Assembly (NCBI GenBank): GCA_017893485.1 | Contig: CM030367.1 | Coordinates: 141,749,089-141,813,088 of the forward strand | DNA: 64,000 nucleotides | Direction of reading: 5' to 3' | Source: Hemerocallis citrina | Taxonomy: Eukaryota; Streptophyta; Magnoliopsida; Asparagales; Asphodelaceae | Shown here: positions 1-10,321 of the stretch, piece after piece | Position numbering within the stretch: position 1 is the stretch's first letter | Layout of the letters: the number at the start of each line of letters is the position of its first letter | Translations under genes and position numbers: made by a program | The notes under the pieces: generated by a model | What the model saw: only the letters and a program-made list of their open reading frames with translations | Database searches by the model: none | What the model was told of the DNA's origin: nothing

Positions 1-543
1 CTCCATTTATAGTAACAATTGTTTTGATAAATGCCCTGAAATTTTTTGATTAGTTATTTTATTTTTACTTTCTTATGTGTCTGAAGCTGTTATATCAAAA
101 ATTTTGAATTTTGAATCCAATTTCCTTAAATGCAATTAGCCCATCTTTTAGCTCTATTTTTAGTTCTAAGCATTAACCTTTTTTTATAATTTTTTTGTTT
201 GGAATAGTTTTTCTTGGGCTTCTAGGGATCCTCGATATCGTTGCAATTCTGTTACTTATCACATATCTACACTTGTGTAAAGAAAGCCTATAGACTCAAA
301 AACAAATGAGTTACAGGTAAATAAAGGTAATATTATTCTATCCATTAACAGCTATAATATTTATTATAAAAACACTGTCAGTCATTTTTTATAATAAAAT
401 TTCATAAGAATTCTCTTGCCGTAATCATATACCGGTGGTTAAAGGATTGGTTGATGATTTACCCGAGTACATCTACATTGGTTAGAGGAGCACTATAGGG
501 AGAAGAAGAAAAAAAATCTTAGTTTTTATTTTCAACTGAACAG
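1..543. other. AT-rich non-coding sequence upstream of HVA22-like exons
   Basis: No coding region was recognised. If the HVA22-like fragment ever had its first exon here it is no longer visible; the stretch just before position 544 ends in AG and works as an intron acceptor. I looked for a Helitron 5' end and for terminal inverted repeats and did not find convincing ones, so any capturing element may begin left of the window. Confidence 0.5.
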
Positions 544-1215
544 GATGGCCCTTGGTTATGCCTATCCGGCTTATGAGTGCTATAAAACTGTTGAAATGAA
601 CAAGCCAGAGATTCAGCAGCTCCGATTTTGGTGTCAGTACTGGTCAGATCACTTAAAATTTCACAACACTTTCTCAGTAAGTTTGTTAGAAATTAAGAAG
701 ACAATAATAAGTTGCATCTTGAAATTTGATTCCACTTGTTTCAGGATTTTAGTTGCACTAATGATAGTTTTCAACAGGCTTGGAGATGCTTTCGTTTCAT
801 GGTAAACAAAACTTCCCTGCACGTGGGTTCTTTAGATTTTTTTTTCTTCTTGTTTGACATCGTCTCCTTCTTGCTTTCTTAAAGGCTGCCAATGTATGCC
901 GAGGCAAAATTGGCGTTCTTCATATACCTCTGGTACCCTAAAACCCAGGTTTGGCGCAATTAATATTCTCTCTTTTTTGTATTACATGTATGTATTTATT
1001 TTTATCATTTATGCTTACTGACTTTAAATTTGATTTCAGGGAACAAAATATGTCTACAACACAACTTTCAAGCCAGTTATTGTGCAACATGAGAATGAGA
1101 TTGATCGTAAGATACTGGAGCTGAGAGCTAGAGCAGGGGATGCTTTTATTCTTTACTGGCAAAAGTCCTTTAGTTATGGTCAGTCAAGGTTCTTTAAAAT
1201 ATTGCAGTATGAGTC
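544..1215 (+). pseudogene. HVA22-like (TB2/DP1/REEP family) gene fragment, four exons
   Basis: HVA22/REEP proteins are ER membrane-shaping proteins; plant members are ABA and stress related. Four exons read through with matching phases: about 544-642 (GYAYPAYECYKTVEMNKPE), 745-801 (ILVALMIVF then GDAFVSW), 885-948 (MYAEAKLAFFIYLWYPKTQ) and 1040 to about 1215 (GTKYVYNTTFKP, then ENEIDRKILELRARAGDA, YWQK, YGQSRFF). Introns have GT-AG ends and two exon junctions split a TGG codon in the expected way. The TB2/DP1 core (paired hydrophobic hairpins plus the YLWYPKT motif) is present and I see no stop in it. The first exon (initiator Met and first residues) and the long C-terminal tail of i/k-type proteins are missing. 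It sits upstream of unrelated gene fragments in the same orientation, so I read it as a captured or duplicated fragment rather than a working locus. Family identity is firm; functional status is not. Confidence 0.82.
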
Positions 1216-1931
1216 ATATTTCCTCCAACTATCAGTCATATAGTCATTTGCATCAACTAATTTATGTACGATAATGTTCAACATACTGTGAACTTTTATT
1301 TTTGAATATTTATTTTTTTAGATTTGAATATTTGTGAAATATAAAGTAATCATATCATCTTTTTTTATTAATAATTATCATTTAGAAGGGAATATCTGCA
1401 AGGAATATTAATAATCTTATCTATTACTGTTAGCAGTTTCTATAGAAGTTAAAAGTTATTACTTATATTAAATTAGTTCTGGTATCTTGTGCGCTATCCA
1501 TAATGGACTTCGATCATTACAAAAAGATAGCGTGCAGCCAGGAAAGTTCGCAACTTCAAAATATTAAGCAGAGGTATTATACCAAGTATGTATCTGAGAG
1601 ATCCTGTGTAAATAAAAAATTAATAAGTAAAGAAGATGAAGATTTTTATCCACTTCAATAATTTGTGTTTGCTTTTCATATTTCTTGGTTTAAATCTCCT
1701 TTCCTAAATGATACTGAAATTCTGATCAATCTGATGTCTTCAAAATTTTGATTCAATCTCATTTGCGTATTTCTCTGGGTTTGGCTTTTCAGCATTATGC
1801 CCATATATTTTATAGTAATTATCTTTATTTCTTATTTTTTTTATTGTTCTCCATGTAGTTTAGTTTTGGTTCATCATATCTGTCGGGTTGTGTACAATTT
1901 GAAATATAGTTCCCCCCTTTTGTGCTACTAG

Positions 1932-3206
1932 GATGAAGTGGAAACAAAAACTCGCAAACAATGATCCTAGAGAAATTCAAAAGTTGTACAAGTGGTATTA
2001 TGAAAACTATGTCAAGGAAGGGCCCACTAAAAAGAAGCCTTAAGAATTGAGAAGTTATTAATAAATCAAAGAGTTATTTTTTGTTAAATTATTGTAAAAG
2101 TTTCGAGAGTAATTCATTATTTTTATAGTGAGCAAATGGCAATGCATTATCAGATAGCGTCAGTGCTATATGATGTACTGAAAACCATGGTACCATCTGA
2201 GAAACTTGATGATGAGGTTAGTCTTGCATAATGTCTCATCGATTCTGCATCCTTATCATTACTGCTGCTTATAAAAGGTTCTTTTTGATGCTATACTTGT
2301 AAATAAATAGATTTGTTAGAGAACTTGAGACAAAGAAAGTGTACTATGCCCAGTATAATATCCTTCCTCTTCATGCTTCTAGTGCTACTCCGGCAATAAT
2401 GGAACTTGTCGAGGTCAGTTGCATGATTCATGATTTTTTTATTATATTATATTATATTACTTTTTTTGCCTTTTTTTTTCTTGTCCTCTGGACTGCTATA
2501 ATTATTTATTGATTCTGTTTTCATTTTTTTCCAAAAAATTTTGTATTGTGTATTTCATTGATACAGATCCAAGCGGCTGTTACTGCTTTACGTAATAAGC
2601 TGGACCAACTTCACTGCCTAGAGTGCCGCCATTAACAAGTGGTATGCAGCCAACATCAAGTGGCAAACGGAGAATTGATGGACCTATAGTTTCTGGTGAT
2701 TGGGATAACTCTGTTCGTGATTTGCTTGACTGGCTTTGGCTAACCTTTGGGTTTCAGGCAAGTACCTGCCCTGTAATATAAGATCAACTCAATATTGCCA
2801 TTATATCTGTATAAATGTTAATAAGTGTTATATAGTATGTATAATTTAAATTTTGTTGCAATTTTGTTCTTTTCTTGGACTTCTTAGAAACTAAATTTAT
2901 TGTCATTTTTATTTTTTGAATTAAGAAAGGGAATGTGGACAATCAAAGGGAACATCTGATTTTGCTACTTGCCAATATTGACCTAAGGCACAATAAGGCT
3001 AAAGATAACTATCACAGGGTAATGCAATCTTTTCCTTGAGATACATCTTTCATTTAGTATATTAAACATATTATATGTTCCATTTTCATGTATTAAACAA
3101 ATTATCGCTGGTGGATGATGATACTGTGAAGGACTTACTAGAACAAGTTTTTAAAAATTATCGTTCATGGTGTCACTACTTGCACAGTTCGTCTAACCTC
3201 AAGTAA
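1932..3206 (+). pseudogene. Callose synthase (glucan synthase-like) N-terminal exons, decayed
   Basis: Callose synthases are large plasma-membrane 1,3-beta-glucan synthases of about 1,900 residues. Only the cytosolic N-terminal part is here, as consecutive exons: about 1932-2041 (NDPREIQKLYKWYYENYV), 2129-2216 (YQIASVLYDVLKTMVPSEKL, the Vta1-like region), 2311-2413 (YNILPLHASSATPAIMELVE), 2567-2757 (ending DLLDWLWLTFGFQ), 2926-3018 (KGNVDNQREHLILLLANIDL) and about 3106-3206 (LLEQVFKNYRSWCHYLHSSS). NQREHLILLLAN and the FKNYRSWC motif are diagnostic of the family. The first exon ends in a stop (KKKP then TAA), the fifth-exon region is out of frame near 2630, and the last runs into a stop after SNLK. 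The membrane and catalytic regions are absent. The intron after FGFQ has a GC rather than GT donor (GCAAGT). Which paralogue it came from cannot be settled by eye. Confidence 0.85.
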
Positions 3207-3497
3207 AGCAAGTAACCATTTCTTATTTTACTTAATTCAATAAAAGGGCGTAGTCGATTATTGTAATGTGTAATGGTGAATATAAGTTCTTTTTATCTCA
3301 AAATACAAAAAAAGTTACATGCATGCGAAAGCAGTATATAGTAGTCCAACTCTGTTCTGTTAACTTAGCTATGTAGAGATTATCTAATAACATCTGCACT
3401 GATTGCTTTCTTTAGTCCATTGATTTACCTTATCTATTTTGTCCATGAATTCATTACTGTTATTCATATTTATATGATGTGGCTTTCCGGTTTGCAG

Positions 3498-3960
3498 GTT
3501 GTTGAGGTTTCAACCTCTAAAACAGGCAAGCATGGTCATGCTAAATGCCACTTTGTAGCAATTGTCATCTTCAATTTCAAGAAGCTTGAGGATATTGTGC
3601 CATCCTCACATAATTGTGATTTATGTCATTTTTTAAATTTTCCTTCTACAAAATTAAGAAATGTATATCCTAAGATTTCCAACATGCTAACCATATTGGC
3701 TATCAACTTATAACTTCTAATATTTGCAGGTTCCTCATGTTAACCGTAGTGACTATCAGCTTATTGATATATCTGAAGACGGTTTTGTATGTCCATTTTT
3801 CTATTAAAACTTTTAATACCTTTTTAGGGTTATGCTGCTCAACCTTGCTCCTTATGCCTACCAGCTCTGATTCTATTTCTTGCAGGTGAGTCTTTTGACG
3901 AAAAATGGCAACACAAAAGATGACTTGAGGCTTCCCACCGATGAAAGTCTTCTTAGCTAG
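3498..3960 (+). pseudogene. eIF5A (translation factor 5A) fragment, copy 1
   Basis: eIF5A promotes peptide-bond formation at difficult sequences and carries hypusine on one lysine. Three exons are readable: 3498-3620 ([20 protein letters not shown], containing the hypusine-site loop, then [14 protein letters not shown]), 3730-3786 (VPHVNR then DYQLIDISEDGF) and 3886-3960 (NGNTKDDLRLPTDESLL). The N-terminal exon and the last C-terminal exon are missing. The exon ending NCD is followed by TTATGT where a GT donor is expected, so its donor is broken. The last exon ends in TAG where copy 2 has CAG, a C-to-T nonsense change. Residues within the exons are otherwise highly conserved, so capture was fairly recent. 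Product identity is secure; it cannot make a normal protein. Confidence 0.92.
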
Positions 3961-4183
3961 GTATGTTTGCTTGTTTTAAGATAGTGGTTATCTAATTGTT
4001 CCTTTTAAAGAATTTGTGCAAGTATTGATTTTTCTATGTAAGATTTATGTCCCACAGTTCGTTACTCTTCACTCGATCTGTTGTGATACTGTTTGGAATT
4101 AACCTACAACCAAATTAGCTGCACACTTTCTTACAAGAAATTTGGCTTTATGTACTCTGCAACTTCTTATTGCAGAGTATTTT

Positions 4184-4233
4184 CCTATGCGATTTCTCCG
4201 ACACAGTATATTGGAGAAATCACATAGGATAAG
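4184..4233. repeat. Inverted repeat (hairpin) in eIF5A-derived intron, copy 1
   Basis: CCTATGCGATTTCTCC is followed about 12 bases later by its near-perfect complement, giving a 16-bp stem. The same hairpin occurs in the second copy at about 7443-7492, where the single mismatch (CACATAGG here, GCATAGG there) is repaired to a perfect pairing. Confidence 0.7.
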
Positions 4234-5202
4234 TATTTTCTTATATTCGTTAAAGGTGGTGCTGTCTATGAGATATCTCCATTTGGTTCAGTTCTAATCC
4301 ATATAAAATATGTTTACTTTTTTATTAGAAGTTACTTGGTAAGTATTGGTTCAATAGTTGAGAAGTTTAAGCAATTTTAGAGCTTTGTAGTTTTTCTGTA
4401 GTTGAGAAGTTTTAGCAATTGCATTTTCTAAGAATTTTTTTTTGTTGAGTACCCGAGTTCAATTTGTATTGATAATTAGTTTTTTTTTCTTTTCTTTTTT
4501 CTTCTTGTGGATTGATAATTAGATGATTAAAATCAGATTCAAGCATCTGAAAATTTAAAAGTTGATGCAGAGGTTTGCGTAGATAGTAAGTGAATGCCTA
4601 CCACCTCAGACTTCTTCGTTACCAAGTTAAGAATTTCACTTGTCAAAATTATGTATATTCTGTATATTTTTAATCCGTTAAGATTAGTAGCTTAGGAGAA
4701 AAATTACATAGAATGATAGTTTCTATTAACTCAGAACATGGAGACTGCCATCTATGATTTGATTAAGAGAGGAGGTTCGACAAAGGGATTTATGCATAAC
4801 CAATCAAATGCATGCTGATTACTATTATCAATTTGGAATCAATGATGGTGGAAGTATCAACCGTGATAGTGCATATTACTATTATCAATTTGGAATCTTT
4901 ATCTGAAGTTCTGCATGCCTTTTATTGATCTCTTGTTGTGTGTGGTCAGATATTTCTTCTGCGGAAGATTGGATTAATTTAATGGATGTACCACAGCCAT
5001 GAACTGGATTTTACACTTCACTTTCCTTTAACTTAATAAATATGAAATCAACTATGATAAAGTTGCAGTTTCCTGCTTTGATAATATGTCATCAAGATGA
5101 CATGAACGTTTGGTCAATTCCTATGTACACTTATTATCTTTGTGCTGGCTTTGTTTATTCTAGATATTCTGTTTTAAGTGTTTTCTTAAAGTATTCTGAC
5201 TA

Positions 5203-5597
5203 TGTATATGCATCTTACATTGAGCCAGAAATGTATCTTGGGATATTGATCAAGGCAATGAAGAACGCTAAAAATATGAAGCGGATATCTGCTTTTTCAA
5301 ATCGCCTCTTGCAGGTCAGTGGAAAGTCATTTTTCATTTTCTTTTTTGCCTCTCTTTGAACTGCTTCATTGATGTACTTGAATAACTTTCTTTTATAAAT
5401 ATATGCAATAATTTCCCCCTCTGATTTAGCATTGATATTATGATGTTTCAATTTATTTATCTTTTTTCTTATACACTGTCAATGTTACAAATTTAAATTC
5501 ATTTTATGAACTGGTTGCTCTTCAGTGCCCTCCGCAATATGCCTGTGGATGCTTGTTTCTATTATCTGAGCTTCTTAAAGCAAAGCCTCTTTTGTGG
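5203..5597 (+). pseudogene. NOC1/CEBPZ-type (CBF/Mak21 domain) nucleolar protein fragment, two exons
   Basis: NOC1/Mak21 proteins (SWA2 in Arabidopsis) act in nucleolar maturation and export of 60S ribosomal precursors. Exon one, about 5203-5314, encodes PEMYLGILIKAMKNAKNMKR followed by AFSNRLLQ; exon two, 5526-5596, encodes CPPQYACGCLFLLSELLKAK. The two join in phase across a GT-AG intron and match the CBF-domain segment 'KRVxAFxKRLLQ ... PPxxCGxLxLLSExLKAKP'. Nothing further of this roughly 1,000-residue protein is recognisable on either side. It lies between the two eIF5A-derived duplicates on the same strand. I am fairly confident of the family; the parent gene could be any plant NOC1 homologue. 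Confidence 0.75.
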
Positions 5598-6583
5598 TAT
5601 GTTGCTTAAAAAAGAAATAAATAATAATAGTATTAGTAACATTGAGCACTTTGTGCCTTTGCATAGAGATTTTTATAATAGAAGGAATTTTTAGGACTAT
5701 TGTGCTGCAAAAGGAAACTGTAGATGATGAGCTTGAGCTATACTGCCGAAGGAATTTTCCATATTAGTTTATGTGTTGGAAGACCATATATATTTTCACT
5801 TGTCAACAAATAATATATATTTTCACTTGTCAACAAATATTACTTATTAATCATTTTCACTTGTCTTGGTCTCTCTATGAAAATTTTGGTATACGACAAA
5901 AGAAAGGTAAAGTGTTGGTTTTCATCTATGAAGAATGTTTAAGAATACAAGCCTCACTAAACCATAAACGGATCAGATATGAAGGGGATATTAGTAATTT
6001 GTATTCATTTTTTTTTGTACCCCGAATACGAATACGGTCTTTCACCGGTGAAGAAACTCATTACCATATTTGGAAAAACGGATTGGAAGAATACTAAAAA
6101 ATTAATACAGATAAATCAGGTACGGATACCTTTATAATTTGTCATTATAGAAACAAATATGAATAAAATTCTAATAAAATCACTGTCCACACCATGATTT
6201 CTACAATGATTTGAGTTATAATAATTATATTAACATAAAGAGAGAGTGATAGCAGCTTATAAAGAGAGGAAGAAGAAGATTAAACTTTTCCTTGATAATG
6301 TGAGTCAATTTTTATTTTTTAAATTTATGGCTTCTTTATGTTTATAATGTTTTTCTTTTGTTTCCTTGCCCTTGTCAAGTTCATGTGTTAACTCTTTAGT
6401 ATTCACTTATTCTTGATGTTGGGTGGTTGGTGTGGTCTGAGTGATTTATAGCTGCATCGAACTACTTGGTCATAGAATATATTTGACAAAGCATATTGCA
6501 TGGTTGTTTGAGATGATGACTTTGTGATCCATCAGCTGATGGTGAAAAGAATACGCTTCTGTTTATTCTTTGCATGGACAGTT
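5598..6583. other. AT-rich sequence, no gene recognised
   Basis: Contains two open stretches that I do not recognise: 5690-5765 (TIVLQKETVDDELELYCRRN then a stop) and 5771-6097. The first might be another captured exon because it begins soon after an intron-like end. A short tandem duplication of an ATATTTTCACTTGTCAACAAA-like unit occurs near 5795-5840. No splice-consistent gene model could be built. Confidence 0.4.
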
Positions 6584-6686
6584 TTTTTTTTTATGGAAAA
6601 GTCTTGGCTCGAACCAGGGACCTTGGATTTGAGCCGCCACTCAATACCCACCCCACCCAATACCAATCAGGACATTGCCTGTTGGT
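6584..6686 (-). mobile_element. Short SINE-like retroposon with target-site duplication
   Basis: A T-rich head (poly-A tail of a minus-strand insertion), then a segment whose reverse complement contains GGTTCGAGCC, the tRNA B-box. The insertion is flanked by the direct repeat CTTTGCATGGACAGTT at 6568-6583 and 6687-6702. The flanking duplication, terminal A-tract and B-box together fit a tRNA-derived SINE, though only about 100 bp remains and an A-box is not clear. Confidence 0.65.
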
Positions 6687-6775
6687 CTTTGCATGGACAG
6701 TTGTAGTAAATATTGTTTGGTATTGGGGGTGACTCAAAATTAGGTGACAAATACTCATTTTAGTGATCTTGAACT

Positions 6776-8050
6776 TTGTGAATATATGTTCTTTTTATCT
6801 CAATATGCAAAAAAAATTGCATGCATGCGAAAACAGTATATAGTGGTCCAACTCTATTCTGTTAACTTAGCTATGTAGAGATTATCTAATAATATCTGTA
6901 CTGATTGCTTTCTTTAGTCCATTGATTTACCTTTTCTATTTTGTCCATGAATTCATTACTGTTATTCATATTTATATGATGTGTCTTTTCGGTTTGCAGG
7001 TTGTTGAGGTTTCAACCTCTAAAGCAGGCATTACGTTTAACACGGAGGTTTCTCCATTTTCTATTAAAACTTTTAATCCCTTTTTGGGGTTATGCTGCTC
7101 AGCCTTGCTCCTTATGCTTACCAGCTCTGATTCTTTTTCTTGCAGGTGAGTCTTTTGACGGAAAATGGCAACACAAAAGATGACTTGAGGCTTCCCACCG
7201 ATGAAAGTCTTCTCAGCCAGGTATGTTTGCTTGTTTTAAGATAGTGGTTATCTAATTGTTCCTTTTAAAGAATTGGTGCAAGTATTGATTTTGCTATGTA
7301 AGATTTACGTCCCACAGTTCGTTACTCTTCACACGATCTGTTGTGAGACTGTTTGGAATTAACCTACAACCAAATTAGCTGCACACTTTCTTACAAGAAA
7401 TTTGGCTTTATGTACTCTGCAACTTCTTATTGCAGAGTATTTTCCTATGCGATTTCTCCGACACAGTATATTGGAGAAATCGCATAGGATAAGTATTTTC
7501 TTATATTCATTAGAGGTGGTGCTGTCTATGAGATATCTCCATTTCGTTCAGTTCTAATCCATATAAAATTTGTTCACTGTTGTATTAGAAGTTACTTGGT
7601 AAGTATTAGTTCAGTAGTTGAGAAGTTTGAGCAATTTTAGAGCTTTGAAGTTTTTCTGTAGTTGAGAAGTTTTAGAAATTGCATTTTCTAAGATTTTCCT
7701 TTTTTGAGTACCCGAGTTCAATTTGTATTGATAATTAGTTTTTTTTTCCTTTTCTTTTTTCTTCTTGTGGATTGATAATCAGATGATTAAAATCAGATTC
7801 AAAAATCTGAAAATTTAAAAGTTGATGCAGAGGTTTGCGTAGATAGTAGATGAGTGCCTACCTCCTCAGACTTCTTCGTTACCAAGTTAAGAATTTCACC
7901 TATCAAAATTATGTATATTCTATATTTTTTTTTAATTCGTTAAGATTAGTAGCTTAGGAGAAAAATTATATAGAATGATAGTTTCTATTAACTCAGAACA
8001 TGGAGACTGCCATCTCTAAATTGATTAAGAGAGGAGGTCCAACAAAGGGA
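6776..8050 (+). repeat. Segmental duplication, copy 2
   Basis: Second copy of the block at 3275-4795. It is shorter because the segment covering the second half of the hypusine-loop exon and the whole next exon is deleted. Near 7443-7492 it carries the same intronic hairpin as copy 1. Confidence 0.85.
7000..7220 (+). pseudogene. eIF5A fragment, copy 2, internally deleted
   Basis: Exon 7000-7026 reads [10 protein letters not shown] and then leaves the eIF5A sequence; a filler of roughly 20 bases joins it to intron sequence. The hypusine-site loop (TGKHGHA), the rest of that exon and the following exon are lost. The exon at 7146-7220 is intact (NGNTKDDLRLPTDESLLSQ) with a good GT donor, and here the last codon is CAG where copy 1 has a stop. 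It therefore cannot encode a hypusinated protein. Each copy carries a different disabling lesion, so both decayed after duplication. Confidence 0.88.
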
Positions 8051-8185
8051 CTTCCTCTAAGGATAGTGGAAGCAGATAAATCTGTATTATATGAGCTGGA
8101 CATGGATGAAGTTTTGTTTATTTGTCTAGCATGTCAGGCAATAACTTGTCATGCTAATGTCCATTTTCATAGAACGTTAGTATGA
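8000..8185 (+). other. Unrecognised exon-like segment (METAISKLIKRGG...)
   Basis: An open segment preceded by an AG acceptor reads METAISKLIKRGGPTKGLPL followed by RIVEADKSVLYELDMDEVLF. The composition looks like real protein (charged, no low complexity). The duplicate at 4738 keeps METAIYDLIKRGG and then diverges. I do not recognise the family. It may be one more captured exon downstream of the eIF5A-derived sequence, or a shared 3' exon of the chimaera. Confidence 0.35.
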
Positions 8186-10212
8186 CACCACTAGACCTAC
8201 ATTCATACGATTTCATCATAATGGCTTGTTTTTTAATCTCATTTTAAGTTTCCATGCAAAAGTTTGAGTTACTATACTCGAAATTCTCATAGAACCCTCC
8301 TCAAATTTTTATGGACATTGTACTAATGATGGGTAATTGTTACCGAGTTCTTGTATCTAAGTAGAGAAGGGAAGGAGAATTAAAAACTAAATGTAGAGCT
8401 ATCTCTAATCATTCATTAAATTGTCTTGAGATGGTGGTCATTGAATAGTTATTATTTTTAATTGTCTTTCGAGAATTCTAAGAATTGAAAAAAATAGAGC
8501 AAATTGTCATGATTGGGTTCTATGCTATTTTAATTTGGCGGTAAATGACTTGATTAGTTTGATAATAGTAGTGAAGTTTCTTGGAGCTGCCTTATTTAGT
8601 GAACTTGCTTACTTTGTCAAACCAATATGGGTTTGTTGTTTCGAACTAATGTTATAATAGCTGAACTTATAAGTGGAGATAGAGTACATAAATTATAGTT
8701 GGAATATCTTCAGTTATTTACTTCACTCCAAATACGTAAATTTATATATTATGTTTGTATCTGGCAACAAAATTGGTTGATTGAGAGTGTGTGTGTGAAG
8801 ACGAGATTAAAGTTAAAGAGCACATGGTATCTTAACTTTGATTTTGATGTAACTGGAGGTTTCTCAACTCAAAAATAGTACCAGTTAAGATAACTGGAGG
8901 TAACTTATGTGCCATGTAGAAAAAGTGAACAAATGAACAAAACTGTAGCCATGAGATAGTACAACTCATTCTAAAAAAGACTCATTGTTTTCTATTCTTT
9001 AGGGGAATTAAAAGACTTAACGAAATGTAAAGTAAAAAAAACCTTTGTATTTTTAAGGAAATTATTTTTATTTATATATCATATGTTGTAAATAAAAGAA
9101 TTAAGTAGTTTAAAGATTTTACTACTCAATCATTCATTCATTCATTCATCGAGTGATTGTAAATGAGCGATTTTTCTTTGATAGCAGTTATTTTCAACCA
9201 CTTGATGCTGCCTTATTTAGTGAACTTGCTAATAAAGATTGTTCTCCTATTTTCATATCTAAGATGTCTTTAACTGCTCCCATCGGAAGTCTTGGTTGGT
9301 GGCTTTTCTGTAACCAGGCCCCTTGAGGCCCTTGAGATCACCCAAAAGTTCATGAACACGGCCATTACAATCCTCCTGAAGTGCGACGAGTGTACCCTTG
9401 AACCGACCAGTTTTACATCGATGTCGCGATCTTGAGACTGTGATCTCTATTCAACGCTTCCAAATCTAAGCAGTTGATTAGGATCAAAGTTGCTCTTCAT
9501 CAACAACACATCATTCCTGTAGGTGATGGGATTCTGAAAGTGAATTATAACACATCAACAACTTATTTTTGGAATGTAGTTCAAATTTGTTTGTATAAGT
9601 ATACATGTGAACATTATTATGCATTGAGGATACTGATGATCGGTTTTGAGCTGTTTTTAGTTGGTCTCACTTTCATAGTTGCTTCTTGAACTGGATTACA
9701 CGCATTGCAGTTTTGGTTTGAGTTTAGGTCATGCATAAAATATTATAATTTGCATTTTAAGAATGTGTTTTCTGGTTGGAGCTAGCTTCACCTCCAGTTG
9801 CCTGCATATTTCCTGTTGGCTTAACACTAACTTTTCATGATTATTTTTGGGGAACTTTTACAAATGTACTCCAATTCTTTATGAATTATGTCATGCTACA
9901 TTCTTATATCTGAGATTGACCCTTTCTCAGTTCTCTCAGCAAACCATACACAAGATGAAACTCTTCATTGTAGCCAAAAAAGCAAATAATTTTCCCTTGT
10001 ATTCTTTCACTAGAAATGGCAAGAGTGCACTCGTTCTCATGTGACCAAGAGGAAGAATTATTGTCTGAGTCGGGAAACGAATCCATCCATCCAGAAAACT
10101 AGTGTTGGAGTTTCTGATCAACTACCAAGTCACTGCCATTCTTATGGGGTATGAGGAGTGTTAAAATATTTGTTTTTGTTGCCTTAGATACGCCTGAACT
10201 AAAATCCACAGC
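8186..10212. other. Intergenic AT-rich sequence with one exon-like island
   Basis: No full gene is visible. A direct repeat of about 24 bp (GCTGCCTTATTTAGTGAACT and following) occurs near 8590 and 9209, and a short (ATTC)n run lies near 9130. At about 9285-9440 the base composition rises; the minus strand reads [20 protein letters not shown] with flanking coding-like sequence, and the plus strand also stays partly open. I cannot name a family for either reading. Confidence 0.4.
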
Positions 10213-10232
10213 ACTTTACATAATTAAGAATG

Positions 10233-10319
<87 letters not shown>

Positions 10320-10320
10320 T
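10213..10320. repeat. (TA)n microsatellite, left flank of LTR element
   Basis: About 100 bp of nearly pure TA dinucleotides. The matching (TA)n at 15185-15250 lies at the other end of the LTR element, so that element inserted into a TA tract. Confidence 0.95.
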
Positions 10321-10321
10321 G

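Larger units (their letters stand above)
3275..4795 (+). repeat. Segmental duplication, copy 1 (partner at 6776-8050)
   Basis: This block is repeated about 3.5 kb downstream with high similarity, including the eIF5A-derived exons, the downstream AT-rich introns and an exon-like segment starting METAI at 4738. Differences are scattered substitutions plus a deletion of about 260 bp in copy 2 that removes the middle eIF5A exons. The order shows that the NOC1-like exons at 5.2-5.6 kb lie between the two copies. Confidence 0.85.

Noticed and set aside
8160..8200. CTAG sites near 8193 and 10100 tested as the 3' end of a Helitron carrying the gene mosaic
   Set aside because: The first is not followed by T and neither has a convincing hairpin 10-12 bases upstream.
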